From: Devosia sp. 67-54
Lineage (GTDB): Bacteria; Pseudomonadota; Alphaproteobacteria; Rhizobiales; Devosiaceae
Length of the DNA: 64,000 nt
Assembly (NCBI RefSeq): GCF_001899075.1
Contig: NZ_MKVA01000002.1
Coordinates: forward strand, 144,765 to 208,764
Direction of reading: 5' to 3'
This document shows, in pieces, positions 53,746 to 61,867 of the stretch; position 1 is the stretch's first letter; every line of letters begins with the position of its first letter. Both the position numbers and the translations under genes were made by a program. The notes beneath the pieces are model-generated. The model searched no databases, was not told the DNA's origin, and was given only the letters and a program-made list of their open reading frames with translations.

Positions 53746-54503
53746 TCGACCACCGTCGTTGCGATGCGCGTCTTCGCCGGCCGGCGGCGGATATAAGGGA
53801 CGCCTTTCAGCCAGAGCTTCAGGGCCTCCCAATGGATGGCCGCGGTGACCTTCAGCGTCATCAGCGGATAGGCGAACAAGGCGTGCAGCAGCATGCGATC
53901 GGACAGCGTCTGCCGGGCGCCGATGAAATTCGCGTGCAGCAGCAGACCGTCGGCGTCGGTCTCGTCGATCGCGATCATCACCCGCTGGCCGGGCGGCAGG
54001 ATACGAAAGCGGTAGGCGCAATCCATGGGGACGAACGGCGAGACGTAAAGCGCCTTGTCGCAGCGCTGCACGATGGTTTCGGCAACGCCTTCTTCAACGC
54101 GGATGACATAGGTTCGCTTCTCGCCGAAGGTGTTGTGCACCTCGTAGAGGATCGCCCGGAGCTCGTCGCCGTCGCTGCAGAAATAGACCGTCAGCGGATT
54201 GAAGACGTAGCCGAAGATGCGCGGATAGCACAGCACCGAGATGCGCGGGGTCGCGAGGCGCAGACTTGCGGCGGCCAGCTGGGCTGCAACCCACGCCGGG
54301 AGGTTGCCGTCGCCGGCGCCGTGATCGCTGTCGTAAAAGGAGAACACCGCTGCGCGGTTGTGCCCGAAGAGCCGCAGGCGGGCCGCGAGGGCGTCGATCT
54401 CGTCGAGGTCGAGCAGCAGGCAGAAGACCCGGTAGCCGAGCTTGTGCCGCTTTGGCCGCAGCCGCACATGCACGACACGGCCGGTGTAGATCGCCGAGGT
54501 CAT
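53742..54503 (-). CDS. DUF1365 domain protein
   Basis: A 253-aa protein with the DUF1365 hallmarks: IYTGRVVHVRLRPKRHKLGY (H-x-R...H-x-F/Y type start), GYVFNPLTVYFCSDGDELRA and AILYEVHNTFGEKRTYVI. Family role is not established. It is regularly next to an FAD oxidoreductase and cyclopropane-fatty-acid-synthase-like enzymes in RpoE-ChrR regulons. The ATG overlaps the FAD gene stop (ATGA). Confidence 0.9.
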   Translation of the reverse strand: MTSAIYTGRVVHVRLRPKRHKLGYRVFCLLLDLDEIDALAARLRLFGHNRAAVFSFYDSDHGAGDGNLPAWVAAQLAAASLRLATPRISVLCYPRIFGYVFNPLTVYFCSDGDELRAILYEVHNTFGEKRTYVIRVEEGVAETIVQRCDKALYVSPFVPMDCAYRFRILPPGQRVMIAIDETDADGLLLHANFIGARQTLSDRMLLHALFAYPLMTLKVTAAIHWEALKLWLKGVPYIRRRPAKTRIATTVVD

Positions 54504-55849
54504 TCCGCCGCCTCGAGTTGCGGTCGAAGCCTGATCCGCGCCGACTCGCCGGCCACCCTCCAGGGGCGCCGTACGCCACCGATGTCCTCGGCCGCCGAAA
54601 GGCCCGCCTGCAATGCGTCTTCGTGAAAGCCGGAGCCGAAATAGCTGCCCGCGAACCATGTGCGCCGCCCGCCCTGCAGCCGCCACAACTCCTGCTGCGC
54701 GTCGAGCGCACGCCGATCGAACAGCGGATGCGTGTAGGTGATGGTGCGCAGGATCTTGTCGGCCGCGATCGGCCTCGTGGGGTTCAACGTCAGGAAGACG
54801 GGGTATCGGCGATCGAGATCCTGCAGCAGGTTCATCCAGTAAGTCACGCAGAGCGGCCGGCAGTCGCCGCGGTCTCCGACGTAGTTCCAGCTCGACCAGA
54901 CGCGCTCATGCCTGGGCATCAGGTTGCGGTCGGTGTGGAGGATCGCGGTGTTCGGTGTGTAGCGGAAGGCGCCGAGCAGCGCCCGCTCGGCCTCGTCCGC
55001 ATCCTCGAGCAGCGCCAGCGCCTGGTCGGCATGCGTCGCGACGACCACGTCGTCGAAACAGCGCTGCTCGCCACGCGCATCGATGACGGTTACCTCGTCC
55101 GCGGTACGCCGAATCCGCGCGACGCCAGCCCCGAGCCGCAGGTCGGGAACGGCTCGCAGCATGTCCTGCACATAGCGCGTGGAGCCGCCGCTGACGGTTC
55201 GCCACGAGCGGCGGCCGGTCAGGTCGAGCAGCTCGTGGGATTTGAAGAACCGCACGAAGGCGGCGAGCGGATAGTCGCGGATCTGCGCCGCGGTCGTCGA
55301 CCAGATGGCGGCGCCCATCGGCAGGAGGTGATCCTCCACGAATGCTGCCGAGTATCGGCCGCGATCGAGATATTCGCCCAGCGTCAGCTCGCAGCTCCGG
55401 GGGTCGTCCAGCAGGCGAGGCGCCGTAGCGTAGAACCGGACGATATCGCGCAGCATTGCAAGGAAGCGCCGGTTCACGACATTGCCGGGCTGTCCCAGCA
55501 TGGCGCGGATCCCGGTCGAGCCGTACTCGAACCGGCCACCGTCGAGCGATGCCGAGAACGACATATCGGTCACCTGGGTCTTGATACCGAGGTGATCGAA
55601 CAGCGCCGTCAGGTTCGGATAGTTGCGTTCGTTGAAGACGATGAAGCCGGTGTCGACCGGCGCCAGCACGCCGGCCATCGGTACGAGGACGGTGTTGGAG
55701 TGCCCGCCCGGCCGGGCGTCGGCCTCGTAGAGCGTCACGCGGTGCCTGCGGCCGAGCAGCCAGGCCGCCGAAAGGCCAGCGATGCCGGAGCCGATTACTG
55801 CAATGCGCCGGCCTGCGAAAGGCGCTCTGTCGGGTCGATCGATGAACAC
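54500..55849 (-). CDS. FAD-dependent oxidoreductase (amine oxidase/NAD-binding family)
   Basis: A 449-aa flavoprotein. It shows RRIAVIGSGIAGLSAAWLLG (Rossmann GxGxxG), VTLYEADARPGGHSNTV, VDTGFIVFNERNYPNLTALF and a C-terminal TWFAGSYFGSGFHEDALQAG. The family partners DUF1365 in singlet-oxygen response loci, possibly altering membrane lipids; this role is inferred. A GTG start at 55849 fits the family N-terminus and has an AGG-type Shine-Dalgarno. The upstream open frame is read-through opposite the rpoE leader. Confidence 0.9.
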   Translation of the reverse strand: MFIDRPDRAPFAGRRIAVIGSGIAGLSAAWLLGRRHRVTLYEADARPGGHSNTVLVPMAGVLAPVDTGFIVFNERNYPNLTALFDHLGIKTQVTDMSFSASLDGGRFEYGSTGIRAMLGQPGNVVNRRFLAMLRDIVRFYATAPRLLDDPRSCELTLGEYLDRGRYSAAFVEDHLLPMGAAIWSTTAAQIRDYPLAAFVRFFKSHELLDLTGRRSWRTVSGGSTRYVQDMLRAVPDLRLGAGVARIRRTADEVTVIDARGEQRCFDDVVVATHADQALALLEDADEAERALLGAFRYTPNTAILHTDRNLMPRHERVWSSWNYVGDRGDCRPLCVTYWMNLLQDLDRRYPVFLTLNPTRPIAADKILRTITYTHPLFDRRALDAQQELWRLQGGRRTWFAGSYFGSGFHEDALQAGLSAAEDIGGVRRPWRVAGESARIRLRPQLEAAE

Positions 55850-55928
55850 TCGCCACCTGCTGCTGTCAAAGCAGGTACGAGCCGGCGAGACGTTCGGATG
55901 CACCGGGCGAAGAAATTTTCCGGCGGAA

Positions 55929-55958
55929 TGATCCGCTTGCGTTCGGCGTCCGTAATGG
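55929..55958 (+). promoter_or_regulatory. Candidate RpoE (ECF) autoregulated promoter
   Basis: TGATCC (55929-55934), an 18-base spacer, then TAATGG (55953-55958). This is the TGATCC-N17/18-TAA form of RpoE/ChrR promoters in alphaproteobacteria. It reads toward rpoE and implies a start codon downstream of 55963. Confidence 0.55.
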
Positions 55959-56055
55959 CGACATGAGCCTCGAAATTTCGACTGCCGCAGGCCTGTGGCT
56001 GAGGAGGTTTCCATCGCCAGGGCAGCCGGCGGTGTGGCGCAAGACATTGGCCGTG

Positions 56056-56616
56056 ATGCCGAGCACACAACCCGAACGAGACATGTCGGAGCTGCTGGAG
56101 ACGGTGGGGCGGACCCGCGACGTCGAACTGTTCGAGCAGCTTTTTCGCCATTTCGCGCCCCGGGTGAAGGCCTACATGGCGCGCACCGGCAGCGCCGCCG
56201 CGGCTGAGGAACTGATGCAGGAGACGATGGTCGCCGTTTGGAAGAAGTCGGCGCTGTACGATCGCTCGAAGGGCGCGGCGTCGACCTGGATCTTCACCAT
56301 CGCCCGAAACCTGCGTATCGACGCGTTTCGCCGCGAGAAGCATCCCGAGTTCGATGAGAACGATCCGGCTTTCGTGCCGGAAGCGGCGCCGGCGGCCGAT
56401 GCCGCGATGGAGAATGTGCAGTCGGTAGAGGCCCTCAAGGCAGCGCTCGACACCCTGCCGGCCGACCAGGTCGAGGTGCTGCGCCTCGCTTATTTCGAGG
56501 ACCGGTCGCAGTCCGACATTGCGGCCGCCTTGTCGGTGCCGCTCGGCACGGTGAAGTCGCGGATGCGGCTTGCCGTGGCAAAGCTTCGGTCGGCGCTGGG
56601 CGGAGACACCGCATGA
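56056..56616 (+). CDS. rpoE: ECF sigma factor RpoE (ChrR-controlled, singlet oxygen)
   Basis: A 186-aa group ECF11-type sigma. Region 2: FEQLFRHFAPRVKAYMARTG, EELMQETMVAVWKKSALYD, STWIFTIARNLRID. Region 4: LPADQVEVLRLAYFEDRSQSD, LGTVKSRMRLAVAKL. FRHFAPRVKAYMAR matches Rhodobacter RpoE closely. The start at 56056 was taken because an upstream ATG (55963) would lie at the predicted transcription start; ATG at 56083 is possible too. Coupled to chrR (ATGA). Confidence 0.9.
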   Translation: MPSTQPERDMSELLETVGRTRDVELFEQLFRHFAPRVKAYMARTGSAAAAEELMQETMVAVWKKSALYDRSKGAASTWIFTIARNLRIDAFRREKHPEFDENDPAFVPEAAPAADAAMENVQSVEALKAALDTLPADQVEVLRLAYFEDRSQSDIAAALSVPLGTVKSRMRLAVAKLRSALGGDTA

Positions 56617-57257
56617 TGCCTCGCCACCATGTCGATGACGATCTGCTGCTCAGCTACGCGGCGGGAAGCCTTGCCGAGGGGTGGAGCCTTGCCGTGAGCA
56701 CGCACCTTGCGCTCTGTCCGGAGTGCCGCGCCAGGCTTGCCGCCGCAGAAGCCGCCGGCGGCGCGCTGCTCGAGGCTATGGCGCCCATGCCCGTCGCCGC
56801 CGATGCGTGGGCCAGCGTGCGCGACCGGCTCGGTTCGAGCGTTCCGGCGGAGGACAGGCGCCGGCCTGCGCAGGCGGTGATCCCGTCGCCACTGCGCGAC
56901 TATATCGGCGGTGACGTCGAGACGATCCGCTGGAAAGCTATCGGAACGGCCGGCGCGCAATTGCGCATCAAGACGTCCGACGGCACGACGCAGGTGCGTC
57001 TGCTGAAGATCCCGGCGGGCCAGCCCGTGCCCGAACATGGCCATCGCGGCCGGGAGCTGACGGTCGTGCTGTCGGGCGCGTTCAGCGACGGAGCGGCGGT
57101 GTTCGCGCGCGGCGACATCGAGGATGCCGACGAAGAGGTTCAGCACACGCCGACGGCGACGCCGGGTGCCGATTGCATCTGCCTCGCGGTCACCGATGCG
57201 CCGCTGCGCTTTCGCAGCTGGCTCGTTCGTGCAGTGCAGCCTTTGCTTGGAATCTAG
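56613..57257 (+). CDS. chrR: Anti-sigma factor ChrR
   Basis: A 214-aa zinc anti-sigma. The ZAS ligands H6, H31, C35 and C38 (MMPRHHV; STHLALCPECRARL) are at the same positions as in Rhodobacter sphaeroides ChrR. The C-terminal cupin (about residues 100-195, with VPEHGHRGRELTVVLSG) is the part that senses singlet oxygen or organic peroxide. Binding to RpoE inhibits it until the signal triggers turnover. The gene overlaps rpoE by four bases. Confidence 0.93.
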   Translation: MMPRHHVDDDLLLSYAAGSLAEGWSLAVSTHLALCPECRARLAAAEAAGGALLEAMAPMPVAADAWASVRDRLGSSVPAEDRRRPAQAVIPSPLRDYIGGDVETIRWKAIGTAGAQLRIKTSDGTTQVRLLKIPAGQPVPEHGHRGRELTVVLSGAFSDGAAVFARGDIEDADEEVQHTPTATPGADCICLAVTDAPLRFRSWLVRAVQPLLGI

Positions 57258-57260
57258 CCC

Positions 57261-57665
57261 GTGCGCTTCGTCATCGCCTATCTCGCAACTGCCGTGGTGT
57301 TTCTGGCGCTCGACGCCTTGTGGCTCAGCCAGCTCGCCCTCGGCATCTACCGGCGCGAGCTGGGTTCGCTCCTGCTCGACAGCCCCAACCTCGCGGTCGC
57401 CGGCCTGTTCTACCTGATCTTCATCCTCGGCCTCGTTTTCCTGGCGGTGCTGCCGGGCGTCGATGCGGGCAGCTGGTGGCGAGCCCTGTGGATGGGGGCG
57501 CTGCTCGGCCTGGTCGCCTACGGAACCTACGACATCACCAATCTTTCCACGCTCCGCGGCTGGTCGCTGACGGTAACGGTGCTCGACCTTGCCTGGGGCA
57601 CCGCACTGAGCGCCGTGGCGGCCACCGCCGGCTATGTCGCCGTGGCGGCGTTCGGCGCGAGATAG
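57261..57665 (+). CDS. DUF2177 family membrane protein
   Basis: A 134-aa membrane protein with four predicted helices: AYLATAVVFLALDALWLSQL, AGLFYLIFILGLVFLAVLPG, ALWMGALLGLVAYGTYDITN, LAWGTALSAVAATAGYVAVA. The YGTYDITN motif is typical of DUF2177. It starts with GTG three bases after chrR and belongs to the RpoE regulon in related bacteria; its function is unknown. Confidence 0.9.
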   Translation: MRFVIAYLATAVVFLALDALWLSQLALGIYRRELGSLLLDSPNLAVAGLFYLIFILGLVFLAVLPGVDAGSWWRALWMGALLGLVAYGTYDITNLSTLRGWSLTVTVLDLAWGTALSAVAATAGYVAVAAFGAR

Positions 57666-57669
57666 GGCC

Positions 57670-57860
57670 GTCTTCGGCTCAGGTGCGGGGGTGATGGCGT
57701 TGATGGCGATGTCGTACCTGGCGCATTCCTTGCCGACCGCCTTGGTCATGCCGATGACGCCGGCCCTGGCGGCGGCATAGGCGGCGGCGTTCGGGTTGCT
57801 TTCCTTGCCGGCGATCGAGGCGATGTTGACGAGGATGTCGATGCGGCCGAGGATGGATCG
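57670..57860 (-). pseudogene. Remnant of a short-chain dehydrogenase gene
   Basis: On the minus strand a frame reads GRIDILVN, then directly NIASIAGKESNPNAAAYAAA and RAGVIGMTKAVGKECARYDI...AINAITPA. These are two parts of an SDR (the N-A-G strand and the S...Y-x3-K helix) fused by an internal deletion of about 50 residues. The catalytic Lys is replaced (YAAAR for YxxxK) and there is no start codon or N-terminal Rossmann half. It is a decaying fragment between the two sigma loci. The remaining bases to 57897 hold the promoter of the next gene. Confidence 0.7.
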
Positions 57861-57897
57861 CGCTATGCTGGAGAAAAGCGTCTTGTAGCGTGGGCCG

Positions 57898-58509
57898 ATG
57901 CCACCAGCCGATCACAGCACCGACTATGCCGCCGAGCGCGTCGCGACGGATCGGCGGCTGACGGACGCCATGGCTGCGGCGCAGGGCGGCGACAGGGCGG
58001 CATATGAACTGGTGCTGCGGGAGTGTGTGCCGGTCGTGCGCCGGATCGCGCGGGCGCAGGGCGCCGACGCCAATATCCTCGACGACGTGGTGCAGGACGT
58101 GCTGATCACGCTGCACGGCGCGCGGGCGACGTTCGATCCGAGCCGGTCGTTCGTCGCCTGGCTCACCGCCATCACGCAACGCCGCGCCATCGACATCCTG
58201 CGCAAGCGCAGCCGCCGGTCGATGCGCGAGGTCTACGCGCCGATCGCCGCCGAAACGCAGGCGGCGGAAGGCGACCCGGAACGCGCGGCCAGCCGGGCCA
58301 GCGAGGCACGCGAGCTCCGCGCCGCGGTGGCGACGCTGCCCGAGGGGCAGCGCGAAGCGGTGGAAGCGCTGGCGCTGGCGGAAAATTCGCTCGAGGATGC
58401 ATCCAAACGCACCGGCCGAACGAAATCGGCATTGAAGGTCAATCTTCACCGCGCGATCAAGACGCTGCGCGCCCGCCTCGGCGTCGAGCCTGGTGGAGAG
58501 ACGCAGTGA
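57898..58509 (+). CDS. ECF sigma factor paired with DUF1109/NrsF anti-sigma
   Basis: A 203-aa ECF sigma. Region 2: YELVLRECVPVVRRIARAQG, ANILDDVVQDVLITLHGARA, FVAWLTAITQRRAIDILRK. Region 4: LPEGQREAVEALALAENSLE, RTGRTKSALKVNLHRAIKTL. The next gene overlaps it (GTGA) and encodes an NrsF/DUF1109-like protein, so this resembles the Caulobacter SigF-NrsF pair, which responds to metal (chromate, cadmium) stress. The actual signal here is inferred. Confidence 0.9.
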   Translation: MPPADHSTDYAAERVATDRRLTDAMAAAQGGDRAAYELVLRECVPVVRRIARAQGADANILDDVVQDVLITLHGARATFDPSRSFVAWLTAITQRRAIDILRKRSRRSMREVYAPIAAETQAAEGDPERAASRASEARELRAAVATLPEGQREAVEALALAENSLEDASKRTGRTKSALKVNLHRAIKTLRARLGVEPGGETQ

Positions 58510-59192
58510 GCAAGGAGAGCATGGCCGAGAGCGGCGACATTTCCCGACTGATCGGCGAGCTGAGCGCCGATCTGAAGCCGGTGCGGCGCCTGGCGCCGCC
58601 CTGGCTGCGTTCGCTCTACTGGCTGCTGGCGGTGATGTGCCTCGCGCTGGTGCTCATCGCCATTCGGGTGGTCTTCGACTGGTCCGGCCAGCCGGAGGTG
58701 GACCCTTACGTGCTCCCGGGAGCGCTGGCGTCGGGCGTGACGGCAATCCTTGCCGCCTATGCGGCGTTTCAATTGAGCCTGCCCGATCGCTCCGGCGCCT
58801 GGGCGCTGCTGCCGGTGCCGGCCTTTGCCGTATGGGTGGCGATCAACGGGCTCGGCTGCGTCGCCAGTCTCGCCAACCCGGCAGTGCAGAGCAACGTGCC
58901 GCAGTTCTTCACCTGCCTGTCGATCATTTTCGCGCTGTCGATTCCGCTGTCGGTGGCAACGATCGTCATGATCCGGCGCGCCCGGCCGCTCCGGCCGCTG
59001 CCCGTCGCGGTCCTCGGGGGCCTCGCGGCCTCGGCCGCCGGCGCGACCCTGCTCATCCTGGTGCACCCGCACGATTCCGCCGTGCTCGACATCTGCTCGC
59101 ATGCACTGGCGGTGGCGGTCGTCGTCGGCCTCAACGTGCTGGTGGGCGGCCGGCTGTTCGTGCCGGCCAATAATTTTCGCCGCCGCGCGTAA
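58506..59192 (+). CDS. NrsF/DUF1109-family transmembrane anti-sigma factor
   Basis: A 228-aa membrane protein. A cytoplasmic N-terminus (DISRLIGELSADLKPVRRLA) for sigma binding is followed by six predicted helices, e.g. SLYWLLAVMCLALVLIAIRV, VTAILAAYAAFQLSLPD, LGGLAASAAGATLLILVH. Conserved Cys are in NGLGCVAS, FFTCLS and LDICSHALA, as in NrsF, whose two Cys sense metals. GTG at 58506 has GGAG eight bases upstream and overlaps the sigma gene stop; ATG at 58521 is less well placed. Confidence 0.85.
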   Translation: MSKESMAESGDISRLIGELSADLKPVRRLAPPWLRSLYWLLAVMCLALVLIAIRVVFDWSGQPEVDPYVLPGALASGVTAILAAYAAFQLSLPDRSGAWALLPVPAFAVWVAINGLGCVASLANPAVQSNVPQFFTCLSIIFALSIPLSVATIVMIRRARPLRPLPVAVLGGLAASAAGATLLILVHPHDSAVLDICSHALAVAVVVGLNVLVGGRLFVPANNFRRRA

Positions 59193-59283
59193 CCTTCCCT
59201 GATCCTCCGTCGAAACTGCTGACATGGACGGCGGCACTCGCCGTCCAGACCAGGATCTGAACCCTCATCGAAGGATGTTTGCC

Positions 59284-60117
59284 ATGACGCACGCTCTGCG
59301 CCACACAACTGCTGTTGTCTCCGCCACCGCCCTGCTGGCGCTTGCCGCTCCGACCCTCGCCGCCGACGCGATGTCGAGCAGTTCCATGATGTCCGGCGAT
59401 GCCATGGGGGCGAGCAGCTCCATGATGTCGACCGACGCCATGGCGAGCCCGATGGCCGGGGGCGATGCGATGATGTCCAACGACATGGCGATGGCCGATG
59501 ACGGTTCGGCGATGGGCGCCCCGATGATGATGGGTGGCAAGACCATCAAGATCACCATCAAGGACGTCGTCACCGGCCAGCCGTTCTCGCCGACCTATGC
59601 CGAGAGCCGGACGGCCGGCTCGGCGCCGCTGTTCAAGCTCGGCGCCAAGGCGTCCGACGCGCTGGTGGCCGTGGCGGAAGGCGGCAATATCGGCATGTTC
59701 TCGGTGGCGGCCGCGATGAACAAGGACTCCGCGATCGGCGATGCGCAGCTCGCCATCCACACCCTGCCGGGCCAGACGCGGACCTTCTTGGTGCATGTCG
59801 ACGAGAAGCACCCGCTCATCGATGCGGTGTGGATGCTGGGCAACACCAATGACGGCTTCTCGGGCTTCAGCGGCTTCGACGGCTACAAGCTCAAGGGCTC
59901 GGCCAGCCTCGATGTGCGCGGCTACGATGCCGGCTCGGAGAAGAACAATGAGAAGAAGGGCTTTCTCGGTGCGCTCGGCGGAGGCAACGACCGCGATCCC
60001 GAGAACGGCGTGATCACCTACCACACCGGCATCCGTGGCGACGCCGATGCGCCCAAGGCCTGGAATTGGGACGTCAAGGGGCCGGTCGCGCACGTGACCT
60101 TCGAGGTGGTGAAGTAA
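59284..60117 (+). CDS. Exported spondin-domain protein with Met-rich N-terminal region
   Basis: A 277-aa protein. The signal peptide is residues 1-27 (ending TLAADA). A roughly 55-residue Met/Ser/Ala/Asp-rich segment with many M-x2-M and MM pairs follows (MSSSSMMSGDAMGASSSMM). The rest is a spondin_N-type domain (KTIKITIKDVVTGQPFSPTY, SDALVAVAEGGNIGMFSVAA, TFLVHVDEKHPLIDAVWMLG). Methionine clusters often bind Cu(I)/Ag or scavenge oxidants. It lies 91 bases after the ECF sigma/anti-sigma pair on the same strand, so it is a plausible regulon target. GAAGGA precedes the ATG. Confidence 0.8.
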   Translation: MTHALRHTTAVVSATALLALAAPTLAADAMSSSSMMSGDAMGASSSMMSTDAMASPMAGGDAMMSNDMAMADDGSAMGAPMMMGGKTIKITIKDVVTGQPFSPTYAESRTAGSAPLFKLGAKASDALVAVAEGGNIGMFSVAAAMNKDSAIGDAQLAIHTLPGQTRTFLVHVDEKHPLIDAVWMLGNTNDGFSGFSGFDGYKLKGSASLDVRGYDAGSEKNNEKKGFLGALGGGNDRDPENGVITYHTGIRGDADAPKAWNWDVKGPVAHVTFEVVK

Positions 60118-60175
60118 TTGATCCTGATGCCGGCTGCGCCCGTGGTGCGGCCGGTTCTGCTTTGGGGGATGCCGC

Positions 60176-60406
60176 ATGAAACGTAGCAGCATTGCGTTCG
60201 AGGGCACGATCAGAGCGCTCCGGCGGGGCGGCTGGGCAGCGCGTGGGCTGGTGGTCACGAGCCGGCATGGCCAGCTGGTCGAGACGCAGATCGGCCCGAA
60301 GGCGTTCGACACGGAGGACGGCTGCCACGCCTGGCTGCACGCCACGGCAAGCGGCCTCGACATCGACAGCGTATCGATCACCGTCAGTCCGCCGAACGAG
60401 GCTTAG
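60176..60406 (+). CDS. Small hypothetical protein
   Basis: A 76-aa basic protein, MKRSSIAFEGTIRALRRGGW, with AFDTEDGCHAWLHATASGLD. No known domain recognised. It follows the spondin-domain gene by 58 bases, same strand, with a GGGGG-type ribosome site. Confidence 0.5.
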   Translation: MKRSSIAFEGTIRALRRGGWAARGLVVTSRHGQLVETQIGPKAFDTEDGCHAWLHATASGLDIDSVSITVSPPNEA

Positions 60407-60498
60407 GCGGACGGCAAGATTTGTTGGCAGGAAGCGGCGCGGTGTCAGAGACGCCGTGCAGGTCGGTCGCGTGTGGCCAACGAGAGTGGGCCGCGTAT

Positions 60499-61215
60499 CT
60501 ATACCGCGGCCGGTTCCCAGCCGGTCAGCAGGGCGTCCCAGCCGGGGAACCATTCGAGCAGGGCGATCTGCGCCGTCCGGTCCCAGCCGAACCAGATGGC
60601 GAGGCCGGTGAGCAGCAGCACCACGCCGAACAGCCGCTGGATGGTGGCGGCGTGGCGCTGGAACCAGTCCAGGCGGCGCACCAATTGGCGGCCGCCGAAG
60701 AGCACGGCAGCCATGGGCAAGGCAGTGCCCAGCGAGAAAGCGAGCGTGATGGCGACGGCCCCGGGCCCGACGTTCTGGTTGAGCGCCAGGGTGATCACCG
60801 AGGCCATGATCGGGCCGACGCAGGGCGTCCAGGCCAGGCCGAGGCCGAGCCCGACGACGAGGCCGCCACCGAAGCCGGCCGTCGCCGTGGCTGGAGCCCG
60901 ACCGGCGAGGCCGCCCGTCCAGCGTTCAAACGACACTTGCAGGCGGGGCACGACCAGCACCAGGCCGAGGACGACGAGCACGATGGCGCTCAAGGTGCGG
61001 TTGACGTCGGGCGGCACGCCCAGCGTGCGCACCAGGGTGCTGAGCGCCAGGGTCGCGGCGCTGAAGGCGGCGATGAAGCCGATGATGACGCCGAAGGGCC
61101 GGGCGCGGCCGTCCTGCGTCGCCGTCGCCAGGAGCATCGGCAGCAGCGGCAGCACGCAGGGCGACAGGATGGTGATCACGCCCGCGACGAAGGCGAGCGC
61201 CAGGCTCAGCACCAT
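60499..61215 (-). CDS. CcdA/DsbD-like membrane thiol-disulfide transporter
   Basis: A 238-aa membrane protein with six predicted helices that passes electrons across the inner membrane. It shows AGVITILSPCVLPLLPMLLA (first redox Cys with Pro) and GLGLAWTPCVGPIMASVITL (second redox Cys). The pair matches CcdA. The downstream thioredoxin-like exported protein (six bases away, upstream in transcription) is its probable partner. Targets are unknown: cytochrome c maturation, copper stress or sulfur metabolism. Confidence 0.9.
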   Translation of the reverse strand: MVLSLALAFVAGVITILSPCVLPLLPMLLATATQDGRARPFGVIIGFIAAFSAATLALSTLVRTLGVPPDVNRTLSAIVLVVLGLVLVVPRLQVSFERWTGGLAGRAPATATAGFGGGLVVGLGLGLAWTPCVGPIMASVITLALNQNVGPGAVAITLAFSLGTALPMAAVLFGGRQLVRRLDWFQRHAATIQRLFGVVLLLTGLAIWFGWDRTAQIALLEWFPGWDALLTGWEPAAV

Positions 61216-61221
61216 GTCGGA

Positions 61222-61644
61222 TCAGAGGCTCGTATGGGCGTTGAGGCCGTTGACGCCGCCGCTGTTCCACAGATCGACGCCCTTGCCGGCCTTGTCGAGC
61301 AGCACGAACGTATCCTGGTAGGTGACGCCGAACCTAGCCTTCAGTGCCGTTTCCTTGTCGTAGTCGGCAATGACCAGGGTCAGGCCGGGCCGCACCTTGT
61401 CCCAGCGTGCATTGAGCTCGGTCACGGTGGCGCGGCAATCGGGGCACCAGGCGGCGTAAAAGAAGACGACGGTGGTGCCCCTGGCGGCGAGGGCATCGAG
61501 CTGCGCGTCGCTCTCGAAGGAGAGCACCTGCGCCGGCGCGGGCGCCGCCGTGGCCGCGCGATCATCGGCCAGCGCCGGCACGGCGGCGAGGATGGGCAGC
61601 ACGAAAACCAGGGCGGCGAGAAGGCGGCGAAGCAAGGAGGGCAT
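61222..61644 (-). CDS. Exported thioredoxin-like protein
   Basis: A 140-aa protein. The signal peptide MPSLLRRLLAALVFVLPILA ends near residue 26. The thioredoxin fold contains VVFFYAAWCPDCRATVTELN (CxxC, WCPDC) and GVTYQDTFVLLDKAGK in place of the usual cis-Pro segment. Transcribed before the CcdA-like gene with six bases between, so CcdA likely reduces it in the periplasm. Confidence 0.85.
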   Translation of the reverse strand: MPSLLRRLLAALVFVLPILAAVPALADDRAATAAPAPAQVLSFESDAQLDALAARGTTVVFFYAAWCPDCRATVTELNARWDKVRPGLTLVIADYDKETALKARFGVTYQDTFVLLDKAGKGVDLWNSGGVNGLNAHTSL

Positions 61645-61867
61645 GGGAGGATTCCGGTGCGGCGCACGGCCGTTCGACAGGTCGGCATTATCGCCGGCGC
61701 GGCGGCGCATGCCTATGGGCTCACACGGAATTTCATTGCCGTCGGGGCGCTGTGGCGGGGATAGAAAATTCAGCCTTGCGGCCCGCAATTGGAATGCTGT
61801 GAGCAGCGCCCGCCATGGCGATGCGCTTATGATAAGGCCAGCTCATCCAACCTCACAGGATCATTCG

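Noticed and set aside
56490-57749. 419-residue minus-strand frame across chrR and DUF2177
   Set aside because: Only its first ~35 residues match an SDR fragment; the rest is antisense to ChrR and DUF2177, which are well supported.
60118-60165. Terminator after the spondin-domain gene
   Set aside because: The GCCGG.../...GGCCGG pairing is imperfect and not followed by a T-run, so it is not listed.
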